Source of the DNA: Candidatus Methanophagales archaeon ANME-1-THS | GTDB lineage: Archaea; Halobacteriota; Syntropharchaeia; Alkanophagales; Methanospirareceae | Reading direction: 5' to 3' | Assembly (NCBI GenBank): GCA_004212135.1 | Contig: RXIE01000127.1 | Coordinates: 1 to 64,000 of the forward strand | Length of the DNA stretch: 64,000 bases | Shown: piece after piece, positions 8,047 to 17,462 of the stretch | How positions within the stretch are numbered: the first letter of the stretch is position 1 | Layout: each line of letters starts with the position of its first letter | Notes under the pieces: model-generated | What the model was told of the DNA's origin: nothing | The model's input: the letters and a program-made list of their open reading frames with translations, nothing else | Database searches by the model: none | Position numbers and translations under genes: made by a program

Positions 8047-9174
8047 TCAGGTAACCGTCTCCTCCAATCGGTTCTGTTGAATCGCTTTCCGGATTTCCAG
8101 AGCCACCCGCTTCCCGATCGAAAGTGACTCTCCGTAGAGGTAGCCCGGATAGGGCGTGAAACAGGTCCCCGGAGAGCCCTGCACACGCAGCGAGATATCA
8201 AAAACGACCGCTCGTTCCTCCGGAGGGCCGGGAATGAACGTGGACTGCAACGCAAAGGGACCAATGATACCCGGCGGATAGACCTCTCGCGCAACGCGGA
8301 CAAACTTCTCGCCCAGCTCGAAGATCTGCTCTAATAGCGATTCCTTTACCGTACAGGCGATATGGCCCGCCTCGATAGCTTTGACCTCAAGGTACTTCAA
8401 TGCCTCTAACTGCTGCGATGCTGGGAGACGAAGAATGCCATCGAGATTCGTCTGTCTCCTGGTATCAACCCCTAACAGTTCCAGTCGCGCATCTAAAAGC
8501 GAGTAGAAGTAATTGAAGTTGAACTGCGCGCCTATCACAAATTCCTCGATGACCGCTTTCTTCAGCCCTTCAGCCGTTATCCTTCCCTCTCGGAGCATCT
8601 GATCGGATCTTGTATAAAACTCTTCGGGAGAAGAGGCGAAGAAGAATGCTCGTTCGTACGTCCGCTGTGCCTCCGGCGCCTTAACCAGAACCAGGCGGTC
8701 GATCTCCTCAGGACTCTTATATACCCGGGGATAAGGAATCCCACCTTTCTCCATCAGATAATACTGATTCTTCTCCGCGTCCCGTTCCTCGGCACGAAGC
8801 ATACCCCTCGATCCGAAGAGGGGCAGAAGAAATTCGTCTTCGATACGGTCAAAGCCCACATAGACCTCAAACGAGCGGTGCGGGATAAAAATAACATTAT
8901 TCGCACGCATCTGCTTCTGGACTCGTTCCTCGGTTATATCTGAAAATCGATCAAGGATAATCGTCTGATCCACAACGCCGCGAGAATCTCCTGCTCGATA
9001 GTAGCGGTCATATGTCTTCTCCCTGCCCTTCTGGCACACTACCAGTGTTCTGAAGCCCAGGTCCTTCGCTCCGCGACAGATATCCAGTGCGGAATGTGAT
9101 CCAAGCACACCGATGGTTATCTCATCCTTATGGTAGTCCGCTAAAATCCCTCTAATCTCTTCTCGTGCGATCAT
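8047..9174 (-). CDS. purP: PurP-family ATP-grasp ligase (FAICAR synthetase type), paralogue 1
   Basis: This 375-residue protein is clearly homologous to the gene just downstream. The N-terminal motif ITIGVLGSHSALDICRGAKD is typical of PurP, and an LVLVKAPEAQ stretch marks the ATP-grasp part. It is first in a two-gene operon with the other copy. In the family the enzyme uses formate rather than formyl-folate, which suits an organism lacking tetrahydrofolate. The divergent upstream gene is arfC, 165 bases away. Confidence 0.85.
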   Translation of the reverse strand: MIAREEIRGILADYHKDEITIGVLGSHSALDICRGAKDLGFRTLVVCQKGREKTYDRYYRAGDSRGVVDQTIILDRFSDITEERVQKQMRANNVIFIPHRSFEVYVGFDRIEDEFLLPLFGSRGMLRAEERDAEKNQYYLMEKGGIPYPRVYKSPEEIDRLVLVKAPEAQRTYERAFFFASSPEEFYTRSDQMLREGRITAEGLKKAVIEEFVIGAQFNFNYFYSLLDARLELLGVDTRRQTNLDGILRLPASQQLEALKYLEVKAIEAGHIACTVKESLLEQIFELGEKFVRVAREVYPPGIIGPFALQSTFIPGPPEERAVVFDISLRVQGSPGTCFTPYPGYLYGESLSIGKRVALEIRKAIQQNRLEETVT

Positions 9175-9339
9175 AGAATAGAAATATTGTGTTTTATTAC
9201 GCCATTAATTTTATAAACTTTGGATATTAGTAGTAAAAAGACGAGCGTCAGGAAAGAGGGTACAGGATACGCTCAACCACAGTGATGCGACGAACCGGGA
9301 TGGTGGTGAGGAAGTTTATAAGCACGTGGTAGTACCAAA

Positions 9340-10059
9340 ATGACTCAAATAGACCGACCGACGGTCTTTATAAATGCCGCAATGAGCGCGGATGGCAAGA
9401 TCTCCACAGTACAAGGTACACAGACGAGGATCAGCGGCAAGAAAGATCGGGATCGGGTCGACGCGTTAAAGGCCGGAAGCGATGCGATAATGGTCGGTAT
9501 CGGCACGGTCCTCGCGGATAACCCATCATTAACCGTGAAATCCAAAAAGAGGCGTGAAAAACGAAAGGCAGAGGGACTGGATGAAAATCCGGTTCGGATC
9601 GTGGTGGACAGTACCGCGAGAACGCCGGTTGAGGCCGAACTCCTGGTGAAAGGCGAAGGGAAACGAATAATCGCAGTGTCTCAGCGCGCTGTTCTCGAGG
9701 ATATAAACCGATTGGGAAAGAAAGCGGAGATTTTGATCTGTGGCACGGAAGAAGTAGACCTGAAGAAGCTGCTCTACGAGTTGTGGCTCCGTGATATACG
9801 CCGGGTAATGGTCGAGGGCGGTGCAACGCTCAACTGGTCTTTGATCTCGCAGGGGCTCGTTGATGAGCTCTATACCTATGTGGGCAACATGATACTCGGG
9901 GGCAAAACTGCACCAACGCTCGTCGGTGGCAAGGGCTTCGGGGCGGACGATGCAGTGGTAAAGCTCGAGCTATTAGATATGGAGAAGCTGGATGAAGGTG
10001 TCTTGCTCCGCTGGCGTGTTACTGCCAAAGGAGGTGAGATGGAGAATGAAACTGCCTGA
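9340..10059 (+). CDS. arfC: 2,5-diamino-6-ribosylamino-pyrimidinone 5'-phosphate reductase
   Basis: ArfC is the archaeal/fungal-type reductase that converts the ribosyl-pyrimidine intermediate to the ribityl form in riboflavin and F420 chromophore biosynthesis. The 239-residue protein has the RibD-C/DHFR-like fold signatures: NAAMSADGKI near the N-terminus, GSDAIMVGIGTVLADNPSLT, and VEGGATLNWSL. It is NADPH-dependent in known homologues. Its 3' end overlaps the next gene by 14 bases. Confidence 0.92.
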   Translation: MTQIDRPTVFINAAMSADGKISTVQGTQTRISGKKDRDRVDALKAGSDAIMVGIGTVLADNPSLTVKSKKRREKRKAEGLDENPVRIVVDSTARTPVEAELLVKGEGKRIIAVSQRAVLEDINRLGKKAEILICGTEEVDLKKLLYELWLRDIRRVMVEGGATLNWSLISQGLVDELYTYVGNMILGGKTAPTLVGGKGFGADDAVVKLELLDMEKLDEGVLLRWRVTAKGGEMENETA

Positions 10060-10306
10060 TGCAATAAAGAATTTAAATGATCTTGCATACCTCACGAGGA
10101 GGAAGCTGGAGAATGAGAATGGTGAGCAGAGGGGCGCGGTCGTGATGTGGCGAACGAAAGGTGCCGAGGAATTTAACTACCTGCTCCAGTGCCCTTTCTG
10201 TGGCGTGGAAGAACAATCACAGGCCTTTTTCAAGAAGAGACCTTATCGAGTGCAGTGTAGCAACTGCGGGAAGAGTATCCTGATCGAGAAGCTTGCGCCA
10301 AAATAA
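10046..10306 (+). CDS. Small zinc-ribbon protein
   Basis: This 86-residue protein has an alpha-helical N-terminus and a C-terminal zinc ribbon of two CxxC pairs (CPFCG and CSNCG) about 25 residues apart. The start at 10046 is picked because GGAGGTGA lies 8 bases upstream, inside the end of arfC; an upstream start would extend far into arfC. The overlap suggests coupling to arfC. I do not recognise a specific function; nucleic-acid or protein binding is possible. Confidence 0.7.
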   Translation: MKLPDAIKNLNDLAYLTRRKLENENGEQRGAVVMWRTKGAEEFNYLLQCPFCGVEEQSQAFFKKRPYRVQCSNCGKSILIEKLAPK

Positions 10307-10325
10307 CAGTTCATGCTTGGAATAA

Positions 10326-10990
10326 ATGCCATATTACCTTTTAGAATTCAGATTCCACGGATCTGCTAAAAATATCTTAGGGAGTTAATTTTTGACGTTG
10401 CGAGGCGCTTTCATGTTAGAGGTGTAACAAGAAAAAGACCAGTTTCGCACGTTACGTTGGCAGGTCCTTTTGAAACGAGAAGTATAAAAAGAGTAATTAA
10501 CGATGTGGAAAATGTTGCTAAAAATTATGACCTCGTGAATTTTCAACTCAAAGGGTTTGGTTATTTCGATAACCCCAATGGCAAGGTTATTTTCGCAGAT
10601 ATTGAGCCCTCAAAAGAACTTGAAGAACTGCGGTGGGAATTAGCAACGAGATTAACGAAGTATGCTGAACTCAAAGAATGGGATAAAGATAAAAAATTTT
10701 CATTTCACGCCACAATCGCTTTTAAGGACATTGATAGGAAATTCCCTGACATTTGGAGATACCTGAAAAGCAAAGAAGTCCCAAACATCAACCAATATCT
10801 CTTGAGAATAACGATTTTAGGAAAAGGTCGTAGAATAGTGTGCGAATATGACCTCATGCTTAAGAGGATATTAAATCGAAGACAGGCTTTAAGCAAGAAA
10901 ATATGGATAATAACCAAATTCATATTGAGATTAAAGTTGTTCCGTAGAAGGTTGGTGGGTGCGATTAAAAAGATATTCTGGTGGTCGTAA
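10326..10990 (+). pseudogene. 2'-5' RNA ligase / 2H phosphoesterase, frameshifted
   Basis: The family hydrolyses or ligates 2',5' or 2',3'-cyclic phosphates using two HxT/S motifs. Both are present, HVTL (about 10448) and HATI in FSFHATIAF, but in a frame with no upstream start codon. An ATG at 10326 begins MPYYLLEFRFHGSAKNIL in another frame and runs into a TAA at 10386. Losing one base around 10378-10380 explains the change: restoring it joins the two parts into a continuous protein of about 220 residues with the normal family N-terminus. The C-terminus is unusually basic. Either a recent frameshift or an assembly error. Confidence 0.75.
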
Positions 10991-11028
10991 TGATATACCT
11001 CATAAGCGATCTGCATTTAAAAGAGTGA
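10990..11028 (+). pseudogene. 13-codon stub of a calcineurin-like phosphoesterase
   Basis: Overlapping the stop of the preceding gene (TAATG) is a reading frame MIYLISDLHLKE followed by TGA. This is exactly how metallophosphoesterases start, with a strand leading to the DxH metal motif. Nothing recognisable of the remaining protein follows, so it appears to be the leftover 5' end of a deleted gene once cotranscribed with the 2H phosphoesterase. Confidence 0.6.
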
Positions 11029-11092
11029 AAAACGAAGAGATGAGGTAAGATTTTACAAAATAAAATTGAAGGTTTAAAGCTCACTGACAGAA

Positions 11093-11972
11093 TTAACAGA
11101 AATTTTCAGTTATATACACCTTATCATCGTTTGAAATAGCTACACCAATCCCTTCGCTCATCCAATAAGTGGTTAAAATATTCTGTCTATGTCCTTGGCT
11201 ATTCATCCATCCTTGAACAGTGTATTCAGCTATTTCCTCCTGAGTGTTCCAATCATAAGAGGGAACTCCATCCTAGTAAGTTACTGAACTGTATAAATTG
11301 TTTTGAAAAATATTCTCAGCACCCATATAGATGTAATTTCCTACACATACTTCACAATTAAAGCCTTCTTGTTGGTATCTATAAGAAAAATCGTGACCTT
11401 CTGGATCACTATGACTAAAATAGTTCCTATTAGCCATGTCTTGACTGTGCTTTCTCGCAATGATATTCAATGTATCATTCCATGATAAGGCAGGCAATCC
11501 TCGTTTATCTCTTTCTTCGTTTATCAGATCGTGAATTTGTTTTTCTAGTTCGAGGATATTGATTTCTGGTTTTGATGAAGTCACAAGAGGTGAATAATCG
11601 CCTGATTCGTTCCACCAACTACCAATATCTTTACCTACACTTTGAAAAGACGATTGAATTTTGCCAGATTGGTAAGCAGAATATAAAAAATAACCAGCAA
11701 GTGCTACAACAGCTAAAATTGTCAGGGCAGTTATAGCTTTTTTAATTTTCTTTTCTCTTTCTTTTCTATATTTGTATCTCAGTTTTCTATAAACAATAGT
11801 GCCTTGACCCCCAAGATGTTCAATGTAATATCTGTAATGTTCACCTTTGAGATAGAGGTCCCATCAGCGACCAGTTTTTTTTCGCTATCTTATATGCCTT
11901 ATTATAAACCCATTGGGGTACTTCCTTTTCATCTACCTCTTCCCAACCAGCTAAATCAATTCTTCTCGGCAT
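11093..11972 (-). pseudogene. Membrane-anchored CAP/SCP-domain protein, broken by a frameshift and an in-frame TAG
   Basis: Reading from 11972, an N-terminal segment (MPRRIDLAGWEEVDEKEVPQ) runs out of frame near 11865. The next frame continues with a basic region, a transmembrane helix and a CAP domain. The CAP domain is visible as LINEERDKRGLPALSWND, HSQDMANRNYFSHSDPEG and GWMNSQGHRQNIL. At 11273-11275 the frame meets TAG, after which the same frame continues 59 codons through the conserved GHRQNIL motif to TAA at 11093. Two lesions imply decay. CAP proteins are usually extracytoplasmic. The 5' end overlaps the cooC-like gene by 22 bases. Confidence 0.75.
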
Positions 11973-12760
11973 AATCTAATTTTATAAAGCTTCCCGAATA
12001 TCTCCTTCACCGCAATTACCGCTTTCGAATCATCCGGCAGCTCTATTATCGGTTTGCCAACTAAGTCATACGCTCGTATCTGCTCATCTTCGGGAACCAC
12101 CCCGATAAGCGTCAGCCCACTATCCGCTATCAGTCCAGGCAACGCATTCTGAACGTCCTCATCCTCCGTAACCTTATTCACCACCAGATAGATTTGTCGG
12201 ACATTTATCTGCAGCTTCTCCGCAAGAATCTTTATCGCCCTGGCGGTTTCGATACCCCGTTTCGTGGGATCGCTCACCACCAGCAGGGTATCCACATCCC
12301 GCGTGGTTCGCCGGCTGAGATGCTCCAGCCCTGCTTCGCAATCGATGAGGACGGTCGAGAACCGCGCGGATAACTTGTCAATAAAATGTCGTAGCATATC
12401 GTTAATCAGGCAATAGCAGCCTGGACCTTCTGAACGACCCATGGCAAGCAGCGAGAAACGAGGGGTATGCACGAGTATCTCATCCAGCGTGTACTCAATC
12501 AGCATATCAGTGGGCATCGTCTCGGAGAAGAAGACCTGTGAAGGCGATGCAATCTCCTCCCTCACATCGCCTATCGTCTTCTGTATTCTCACGCCCAACG
12601 CGCTCGGGAGGCTTGTCGCCGGATCTGCATCGATTGCCAGTACTCTTCCTCGTCCCTGCTCGGTGAGCAATTTGAGTACGAGCGATGTTATAATCGTCTT
12701 TCCCGTGCCTCCTTTTCCCGCTACTGCGATGATAAAAGCCTTTTTTGCTTCTCCTGTCAT
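11951..12760 (-). CDS. cooC: CooC-type nickel-insertion ATPase (MinD/ParA-like)
   Basis: CooC-like ATPases help load nickel into enzymes, classically CO dehydrogenase. A deviant Walker A motif GKGGTGKT lies near the N-terminus. The family metal/dimer motif GPGCYC sits at about residue 116, and IDCEAGLEHLSRRTT and a Walker-B-like IDADPATSLP are present. The start at 12760 is preferred over 12769 because a GGTGGT site precedes it. No CODH gene is in the window. A second copy stands at the hydrogenase locus. It is divergent from a radical SAM gene. Confidence 0.85.
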   Translation of the reverse strand: MTGEAKKAFIIAVAGKGGTGKTIITSLVLKLLTEQGRGRVLAIDADPATSLPSALGVRIQKTIGDVREEIASPSQVFFSETMPTDMLIEYTLDEILVHTPRFSLLAMGRSEGPGCYCLINDMLRHFIDKLSARFSTVLIDCEAGLEHLSRRTTRDVDTLLVVSDPTKRGIETARAIKILAEKLQINVRQIYLVVNKVTEDEDVQNALPGLIADSGLTLIGVVPEDEQIRAYDLVGKPIIELPDDSKAVIAVKEIFGKLYKIRLCREELI

Positions 12761-12838
12761 TTTTACCACCGCTCGTTCACCCCGCAGGTTCCAAAAAGTC
12801 TTAATATGTACTCGTACTTCTTGTTATATGAATTACGC

Positions 12839-13747
12839 ATGCCTGCGCCGGTTTATCTCGAAACCTACGAAAGGGGCGAACTTGAGGAACGGATCGAGCA
12901 GTTGATGGATATACTCAACGAGTGTACACTCTGTCCACGCGCCTGTCGTGTCAACCGAACCAGAGGTGAGACGGGCTATTGCAACTCAGGAAAGGATCTG
13001 ATAGTCTCCAGTGCACAGCCCCATTACGGGGAGGAAGACGTTTTGGTCGGGACCTACGGCTCAGGAACAATATTTCTTACCAACTGTAATCTGGGCTGTA
13101 TATTCTGCCAGAATTACGATATCAGCCACCTGGGATATGGGCAGCGGGTGACCGGGGAGGAATTTGCACGGAGCATGCTCAGTCTGCAACGAAGAGGTTG
13201 CCATAATATCAATCTCGTCACTCCCACCCATTTCACGCCCCAGATCGTAAAAGCACTGAAAATAGCGATTGAATACGGGCTCCACATCCCTTTGGTGTAT
13301 AATTGCGGGGGATACGAATCGAAACGAACCATCGAGTTATTGGATGGCATCGTGGATATCTACATGCCTGACATCAAGTATAGTGACGAGGCGAGTGCGA
13401 GGAAGTATTCAAACGCGCCTGATTACTTCGACGTCTGTAAAGAAGCGGTTAAGGAGATGCATCGCCAGGTCGGTGATTTAACCGTTGATGCACAGGGGGT
13501 CGCGGTAAGAGGACTGCTGATACGTCATTTAGTGCTGCCGAATCATGTGGCCGGCTCTGCAGAAGTCTTCAAGTTTATCGCAACTGAACTCTCAAAGGAG
13601 TCCTATGTCAATATCATGCTGCAATATCGACCTATGTACCGAGCGTATGAGTATAAGGAACTGAACCGGAGAATAACCGTGAGCGAATACCAGGAAGCGC
13701 TTGATAGCGCGAAGGACTGGGGTTTGCATCGAGGGTTTGAGTACTGA
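12839..13747 (+). CDS. PflX-like radical SAM protein (COG1313)
   Basis: This is a pyruvate-formate-lyase-activase-like radical SAM enzyme of unknown substrate. The 4Fe-4S/SAM motif is CNLGCIFCQN. A second cysteine cluster, CTLCPRACRVNR, lies in the N-terminal 50 residues, as usual in COG1313. The start at 12839 (MPAPVYLE) is a better length than the ATG at 12806. The gene is followed 2 bases later by an MBL-fold hydrolase, so the pair is probably an operon. Confidence 0.82.
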   Translation: MPAPVYLETYERGELEERIEQLMDILNECTLCPRACRVNRTRGETGYCNSGKDLIVSSAQPHYGEEDVLVGTYGSGTIFLTNCNLGCIFCQNYDISHLGYGQRVTGEEFARSMLSLQRRGCHNINLVTPTHFTPQIVKALKIAIEYGLHIPLVYNCGGYESKRTIELLDGIVDIYMPDIKYSDEASARKYSNAPDYFDVCKEAVKEMHRQVGDLTVDAQGVAVRGLLIRHLVLPNHVAGSAEVFKFIATELSKESYVNIMLQYRPMYRAYEYKELNRRITVSEYQEALDSAKDWGLHRGFEY

Positions 13748-13749
13748 CG

Positions 13750-14550
13750 ATGTGGGGAAAGCAGGAGAATGAACTGATATTTCTGGGAACCGCAGGTGCG
13801 AGGTTCGTCATGATCACGCAGTTGCGCTCTTCTGCGGGGACTGTCATGAGCTTGAAAGATACCACGATCCTCATCGATCCGGGTCCCGGAACGTTGGTAA
13901 AATTCACGGCAAGCAAGCCAAAGCTCAACCCCGCCAAATTGGATGCGATTCTGCTCACGCATAAACATTTGGACCATTCAAATGATGTCAACGTGATGAT
14001 CGAAGCGATGACTGAGGGCGGCTTCAAGCCCAAAGGGATACTGCTCGCGCCCAACGATGCCTTAACCGATGCGGGAGACGCGGTTGTTTTGAACTATTAT
14101 AAAGGGCTCGTCGATAAGATCGAGGTGCTCGAGGAAGGGGGTAGTTATGCAGTCGGTAACCTCGAGCTCCACACACCGAAACGGCATGTGCATGGCATTG
14201 TGGAAACCTACGGGCTGAACATAAAGGTACAGGATGACCCTAAGACCACCGTTTCTTTTATTGCTGATACGCTCTATTTCGATGGGCTGGAGCGGTATTA
14301 TGAGGGCGAGGTGCTCGTCCTGAACGTGGCGATGTATAAACGGCGCGAAGGTGTTGATCATCTCTCGGTGGAGGATGCGAAGAGGATTATAGAAGCGAGG
14401 AGCCCAAAGGTTGCTATACTCACCCATTTCGGCATGACCATGCTCAGAAATAAGCCATGGGAGATCGCGAAGCAGCTCAGTCGAGAGACGGGCGTGAATG
14501 TGATCGCGGCACGTGATGGGATGCGATTTGACCTCAACCCGTTTATCTGA
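13750..14550 (+). CDS. Metallo-beta-lactamase-fold hydrolase
   Basis: A 266-residue MBL-fold protein with the metal motif THKHLDHSND and downstream histidines in the TPKRHVHG and LTHFGM segments. It resembles RNase Z/ElaC-like or PqqB-like small hydrolases, but the substrate cannot be read from sequence. It starts 2 bases after the radical SAM gene and is probably cotranscribed. Confidence 0.8.
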   Translation: MWGKQENELIFLGTAGARFVMITQLRSSAGTVMSLKDTTILIDPGPGTLVKFTASKPKLNPAKLDAILLTHKHLDHSNDVNVMIEAMTEGGFKPKGILLAPNDALTDAGDAVVLNYYKGLVDKIEVLEEGGSYAVGNLELHTPKRHVHGIVETYGLNIKVQDDPKTTVSFIADTLYFDGLERYYEGEVLVLNVAMYKRREGVDHLSVEDAKRIIEARSPKVAILTHFGMTMLRNKPWEIAKQLSRETGVNVIAARDGMRFDLNPFI

Positions 14551-14598
14551 GCGCTTCTCCCCAGCCGCCCGACGGTTCGCTCATGATGGTACCTATGG

Positions 14599-14625
14599 TT
14601 CTAACCTCAGGTTCGTACCTCATTT
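14599..14625. repeat. Dispersed intergenic motif around CCTCAGGTTCGTACCTCA
   Basis: This segment contains two 13-mers that recur in other intergenic spots. GGTTCGTACCTCA recurs near 32360-32372 next to the sorting-signal remnant, and CCTCAGGTTCGTA recurs in reverse complement near 31386-31398. It includes a small AGGT/ACCT dyad. The three sites suggest a degenerate dispersed repeat. Confidence 0.35.
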
Positions 14626-14787
14626 CCGTACCACAAGTTCCTAACCCTTTTTATAGTTCTGTTCCTAATCGTCCTTCTGGACGGTTCATCACTACAAATT
14701 GTATGAAGAGAGGCTCTTTGGGGAATTGGATCGTGATACTGAGAGGCAACCTGCTCAAACAGACGCCGGGCGGGGAGGTGTGAGGAG

Positions 14788-15312
14788 TTGAAGAAAAGAA
14801 GTCGCCTCGTCTTGGGACTTTCCATCGCCTTTGATCTCGCCGTACTCCTAATTCTTCTGGTCGTCGTATCGGTATACACGGACATACCGCAGCTCGAACC
14901 GGTGAGAAAGCAAGTTGACTCTTTTAAAGCGGTATTGAACTCGTTCTCTGCCCAAGCACCAGAAGAAATTGTAACCAAGGAACCGCATGAAAATGTAACG
15001 ATAGAAGAGATATTACGAGATCCAGAGCTCTATAACGGGAGAATTGTTACGACTCAAGGGAGACTGATTAAAAGTACTAACTACCCCTATAAAGAGACTC
15101 CAGAAGGAGAAAAGCTCTGGTATGCATTGAATGATCGGAACTTTGTCATTTCGATCGTCCCACCATTACCCGCAACTCGCACGTATAACGCGGGCGAAAC
15201 GTATCATGTAAAAGGACGAGTTAAGTATATAGAAACCAGAGAGTACATGAGTACCAAAGCGTACACTTGGGAAATCGCATTGGTCCCTCATGAGATGACA
15301 AAAATAAGTTAA
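14788..15312 (+). CDS. Membrane-anchored OB-fold-like protein
   Basis: A 174-residue protein with an N-terminal transmembrane segment (residues 7-30), a linker, and a C-terminal domain starting EILRDPELYNGRIVTTQGR. The DPELYNGRxVxxxG pattern and later GETYHVKGRVKYI resemble exported OB-fold domains (tRNA_anti / cytochrome c maturation-like). It begins with TTG preceded by GGAGGTGTGAGGAG. No partner gene is evident, and function is unknown. Confidence 0.6.
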   Translation: MKKRSRLVLGLSIAFDLAVLLILLVVVSVYTDIPQLEPVRKQVDSFKAVLNSFSAQAPEEIVTKEPHENVTIEEILRDPELYNGRIVTTQGRLIKSTNYPYKETPEGEKLWYALNDRNFVISIVPPLPATRTYNAGETYHVKGRVKYIETREYMSTKAYTWEIALVPHEMTKIS

Positions 15313-15359
15313 CGGTTCAGGCACGGCTGCCCTGCACAACTACTCGTGGGTGATACCCT

Positions 15360-16394
15360 ATGGCACAGCGTGAGCTTCCTCTACCTCCTCACTTCGTCCC
15401 TGATAAGGTTGGTACCGTCTGGAAGGTTCTCTATCAGGAACGTGCTCGGGAGGCTGAACAATGGGCGGAGCAGCATTCCATACTACCGGCGGCCACTGAC
15501 CGATTCAAAATCTGTCTCGTGGCGGTCGACGTGCAGAATACCTTCTGTATCCCGGGCTTTGAATTATTCGTGGCCGGTCGTTCCGGGTCAGGCGCGGTTG
15601 ACGACAATCGGAGGTTGTGTGCATTTATATACCGGAACCTGGATGTGATTACCCGGATCTCGCCGACGATGGATACACATCAGGCAGTGCAGATCTTTCA
15701 TTCGGTATTCTGGATCAATGACAAAGGCGAGCATCCAGGACCGTACACGCTCATCTCGGAACAGGATGTAACGAGCGGTCGGTGGAGGTTTAATCCGGCA
15801 CTCAGTTATAGTCTCGGGATCGATGAGCACTACGCACAGCGGCACCTCAGGCACTATACCCGGAGATTGAAGGAGGGTGGAAAATATCAACTGACCATCT
15901 GGCCCTATCACGTCATGCTGGGAAGCATTGGTCATGCCCTCGTTTCGGCAGTCGAGGAAGCGATCTTCTTCCATAGCATAGCACGGTACTGCCAACCGAA
16001 TTTTCAGCTCAAGGGGAACAATCCATTTACCGAGCACTATTCGGTCCTCGGTCCAGAGGTGCTGGACGGCCCTGATGGTGCGCCACTTGCACAGCGGAAT
16101 CGCTCGTTCATCGAGCAGCTCGTGCAGTTCGACGCGGTCATCATCGCCGGGCAGGCTAAGAGCCACTGTGTTGCCTGGACAGTTGAGGATCTCCTGAAGG
16201 AGATCTCAGTTCGCGATACGAAGTTGGCGGCGAAGGTCTACCTCCTCGAAGATTGTACCTCACCGGTCGTGGTACCCGGTGTGATGGACTATACAGATGA
16301 GGCCGATGCAGCATTCAGGAGATTCGCCGATGCCGGTATGCATATCGTCCGGTCCACCGACCCCATCGAGAGCTGGCCGGGTATCAAGCGTTGA
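15360..16394 (+). CDS. Isochorismatase / nicotinamidase-like cysteine hydrolase
   Basis: A 344-residue member of the isochorismatase-like superfamily. The catalytic Asp is in [11 protein letters not shown] and the nucleophile Cys in [12 protein letters not shown]; metal-site histidines are likely in MDTHQ and HSVFW. It is longer than the 180-220 residue family norm, with an N-terminal extension and an internal insertion. That arrangement occurs in large nicotinamidase-like proteins. The substrate is unknown; nicotinamide is one possibility. It ends 1 base before the convergent UbiA gene. Confidence 0.75.
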   Translation: MAQRELPLPPHFVPDKVGTVWKVLYQERAREAEQWAEQHSILPAATDRFKICLVAVDVQNTFCIPGFELFVAGRSGSGAVDDNRRLCAFIYRNLDVITRISPTMDTHQAVQIFHSVFWINDKGEHPGPYTLISEQDVTSGRWRFNPALSYSLGIDEHYAQRHLRHYTRRLKEGGKYQLTIWPYHVMLGSIGHALVSAVEEAIFFHSIARYCQPNFQLKGNNPFTEHYSVLGPEVLDGPDGAPLAQRNRSFIEQLVQFDAVIIAGQAKSHCVAWTVEDLLKEISVRDTKLAAKVYLLEDCTSPVVVPGVMDYTDEADAAFRRFADAGMHIVRSTDPIESWPGIKR

Positions 16395-16395
16395 G

Positions 16396-17220
16396 TTAGC
16401 GCCTCTCAAAGGATATAAGAATCGCCGGAACAGAATAATTATTGATAACCGCTTTGATTTCACCCCTGCAGGCATAGAGGGGATATGCGATTAAATATGC
16501 AAACGCACCGCCGTGAAGCAGCATTCCAATATCAGAATAATGAGCAATGAGCTCCAAATTCACCATAGATAGAAGAACAAAAACGATGAGCAGAGCCCAA
16601 CCCCGTTTCAGACCCACTCTAACAACCGTGGTACTCGAATTCCCCAGATCTTCATTGTAATCATTTATTTGATGCGTGAGGAGAGACTCGCTCCCTATGA
16701 TCATAAACAGGGATGCAATCAACAGAGTAAGCATATTTAACTCATCTCCTGCCAGTGTAAACCCCGCTAAAAAGGGAAATAAGCCAAACATCATACCATG
16801 AGTTACTATATCAACAATAAACCGCTCTTTGAGCCGTATATATCGTACTGAATAGAGCGTGAGAAATACAATACTTACCATCGTGAATAAAAATCCGCGT
16901 CGTGTCAAAAAGCAGGAAAGTACGATTGGGATTACGAGCAGCACACTCATGAGCATAAACGTTCCTTGCTTCGTTATTTTGCCCGCAGAAAGAGGATTTT
17001 TACCCATCATGACTTTCTTCGTATTCCGATTGTCTATTTCAACATCGAAGTAGTTGTTTATGACGAACCCATAGCTTATCACACAGAAGAAGATTATGCC
17101 GGCTATGATAAGTACAGTGGGCGTAGCATCTCCTAAAATCGCGCCGATAAGCGGGATGGGTATAAAGAACTTTATCCATTCCTTGACCCTCAGCATCTTG
17201 AGATAGTCCTTTGCGTTCAT
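16396..17220 (-). CDS. UbiA-family prenyltransferase
   Basis: A polytopic membrane enzyme of 274 residues with about 8 transmembrane helices. The first Asp-rich motif is NNYFDVEIDN; the second lies around HQINDYNEDLGNSSTT. UbiA enzymes attach prenyl chains to acceptors such as quinone or methanophenazine precursors, or geranylgeranylglyceryl phosphate. Which applies here is not decided by sequence. It is monocistronic. Confidence 0.85.
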   Translation of the reverse strand: MNAKDYLKMLRVKEWIKFFIPIPLIGAILGDATPTVLIIAGIIFFCVISYGFVINNYFDVEIDNRNTKKVMMGKNPLSAGKITKQGTFMLMSVLLVIPIVLSCFLTRRGFLFTMVSIVFLTLYSVRYIRLKERFIVDIVTHGMMFGLFPFLAGFTLAGDELNMLTLLIASLFMIIGSESLLTHQINDYNEDLGNSSTTVVRVGLKRGWALLIVFVLLSMVNLELIAHYSDIGMLLHGGAFAYLIAYPLYACRGEIKAVINNYSVPAILISFERR

Positions 17221-17462
17221 CTTATCCGCTCCATCGCCGCATTCGAGACCCGCATTTCATCCTCTTTATCTGCAATAAATAGTTCATATATATGTATAAA
17301 TATATTCATAGTACTAACGGCACTGAAAAACGCACCAAGAATAAGGGAAATGGCGGTCTCGAGAGTTCTGACCGCCTCAATGATTGTCATGAGCACGGTA
17401 ATCTTAACCCATTTATCGCTTCTCCCAACGCAGCAGGGGCATGGAAACGGCCGGTAATCTCT

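Noticed and set aside
6981..8303. 440-residue version of the second PurP protein
   Set aside because: The first 86 residues are antisense-like, Arg/Ser-rich read-through of the upstream paralogue in another frame. The start at 8045 gives a normal PurP length and a one-base coupling.
11273..11275. UAG as pyrrolysine in the CAP gene
   Set aside because: Many sound genes in the window end with UAG and the same gene has a frameshift upstream, so nonsense mutation is preferred. Kept only as a low-ranked question.
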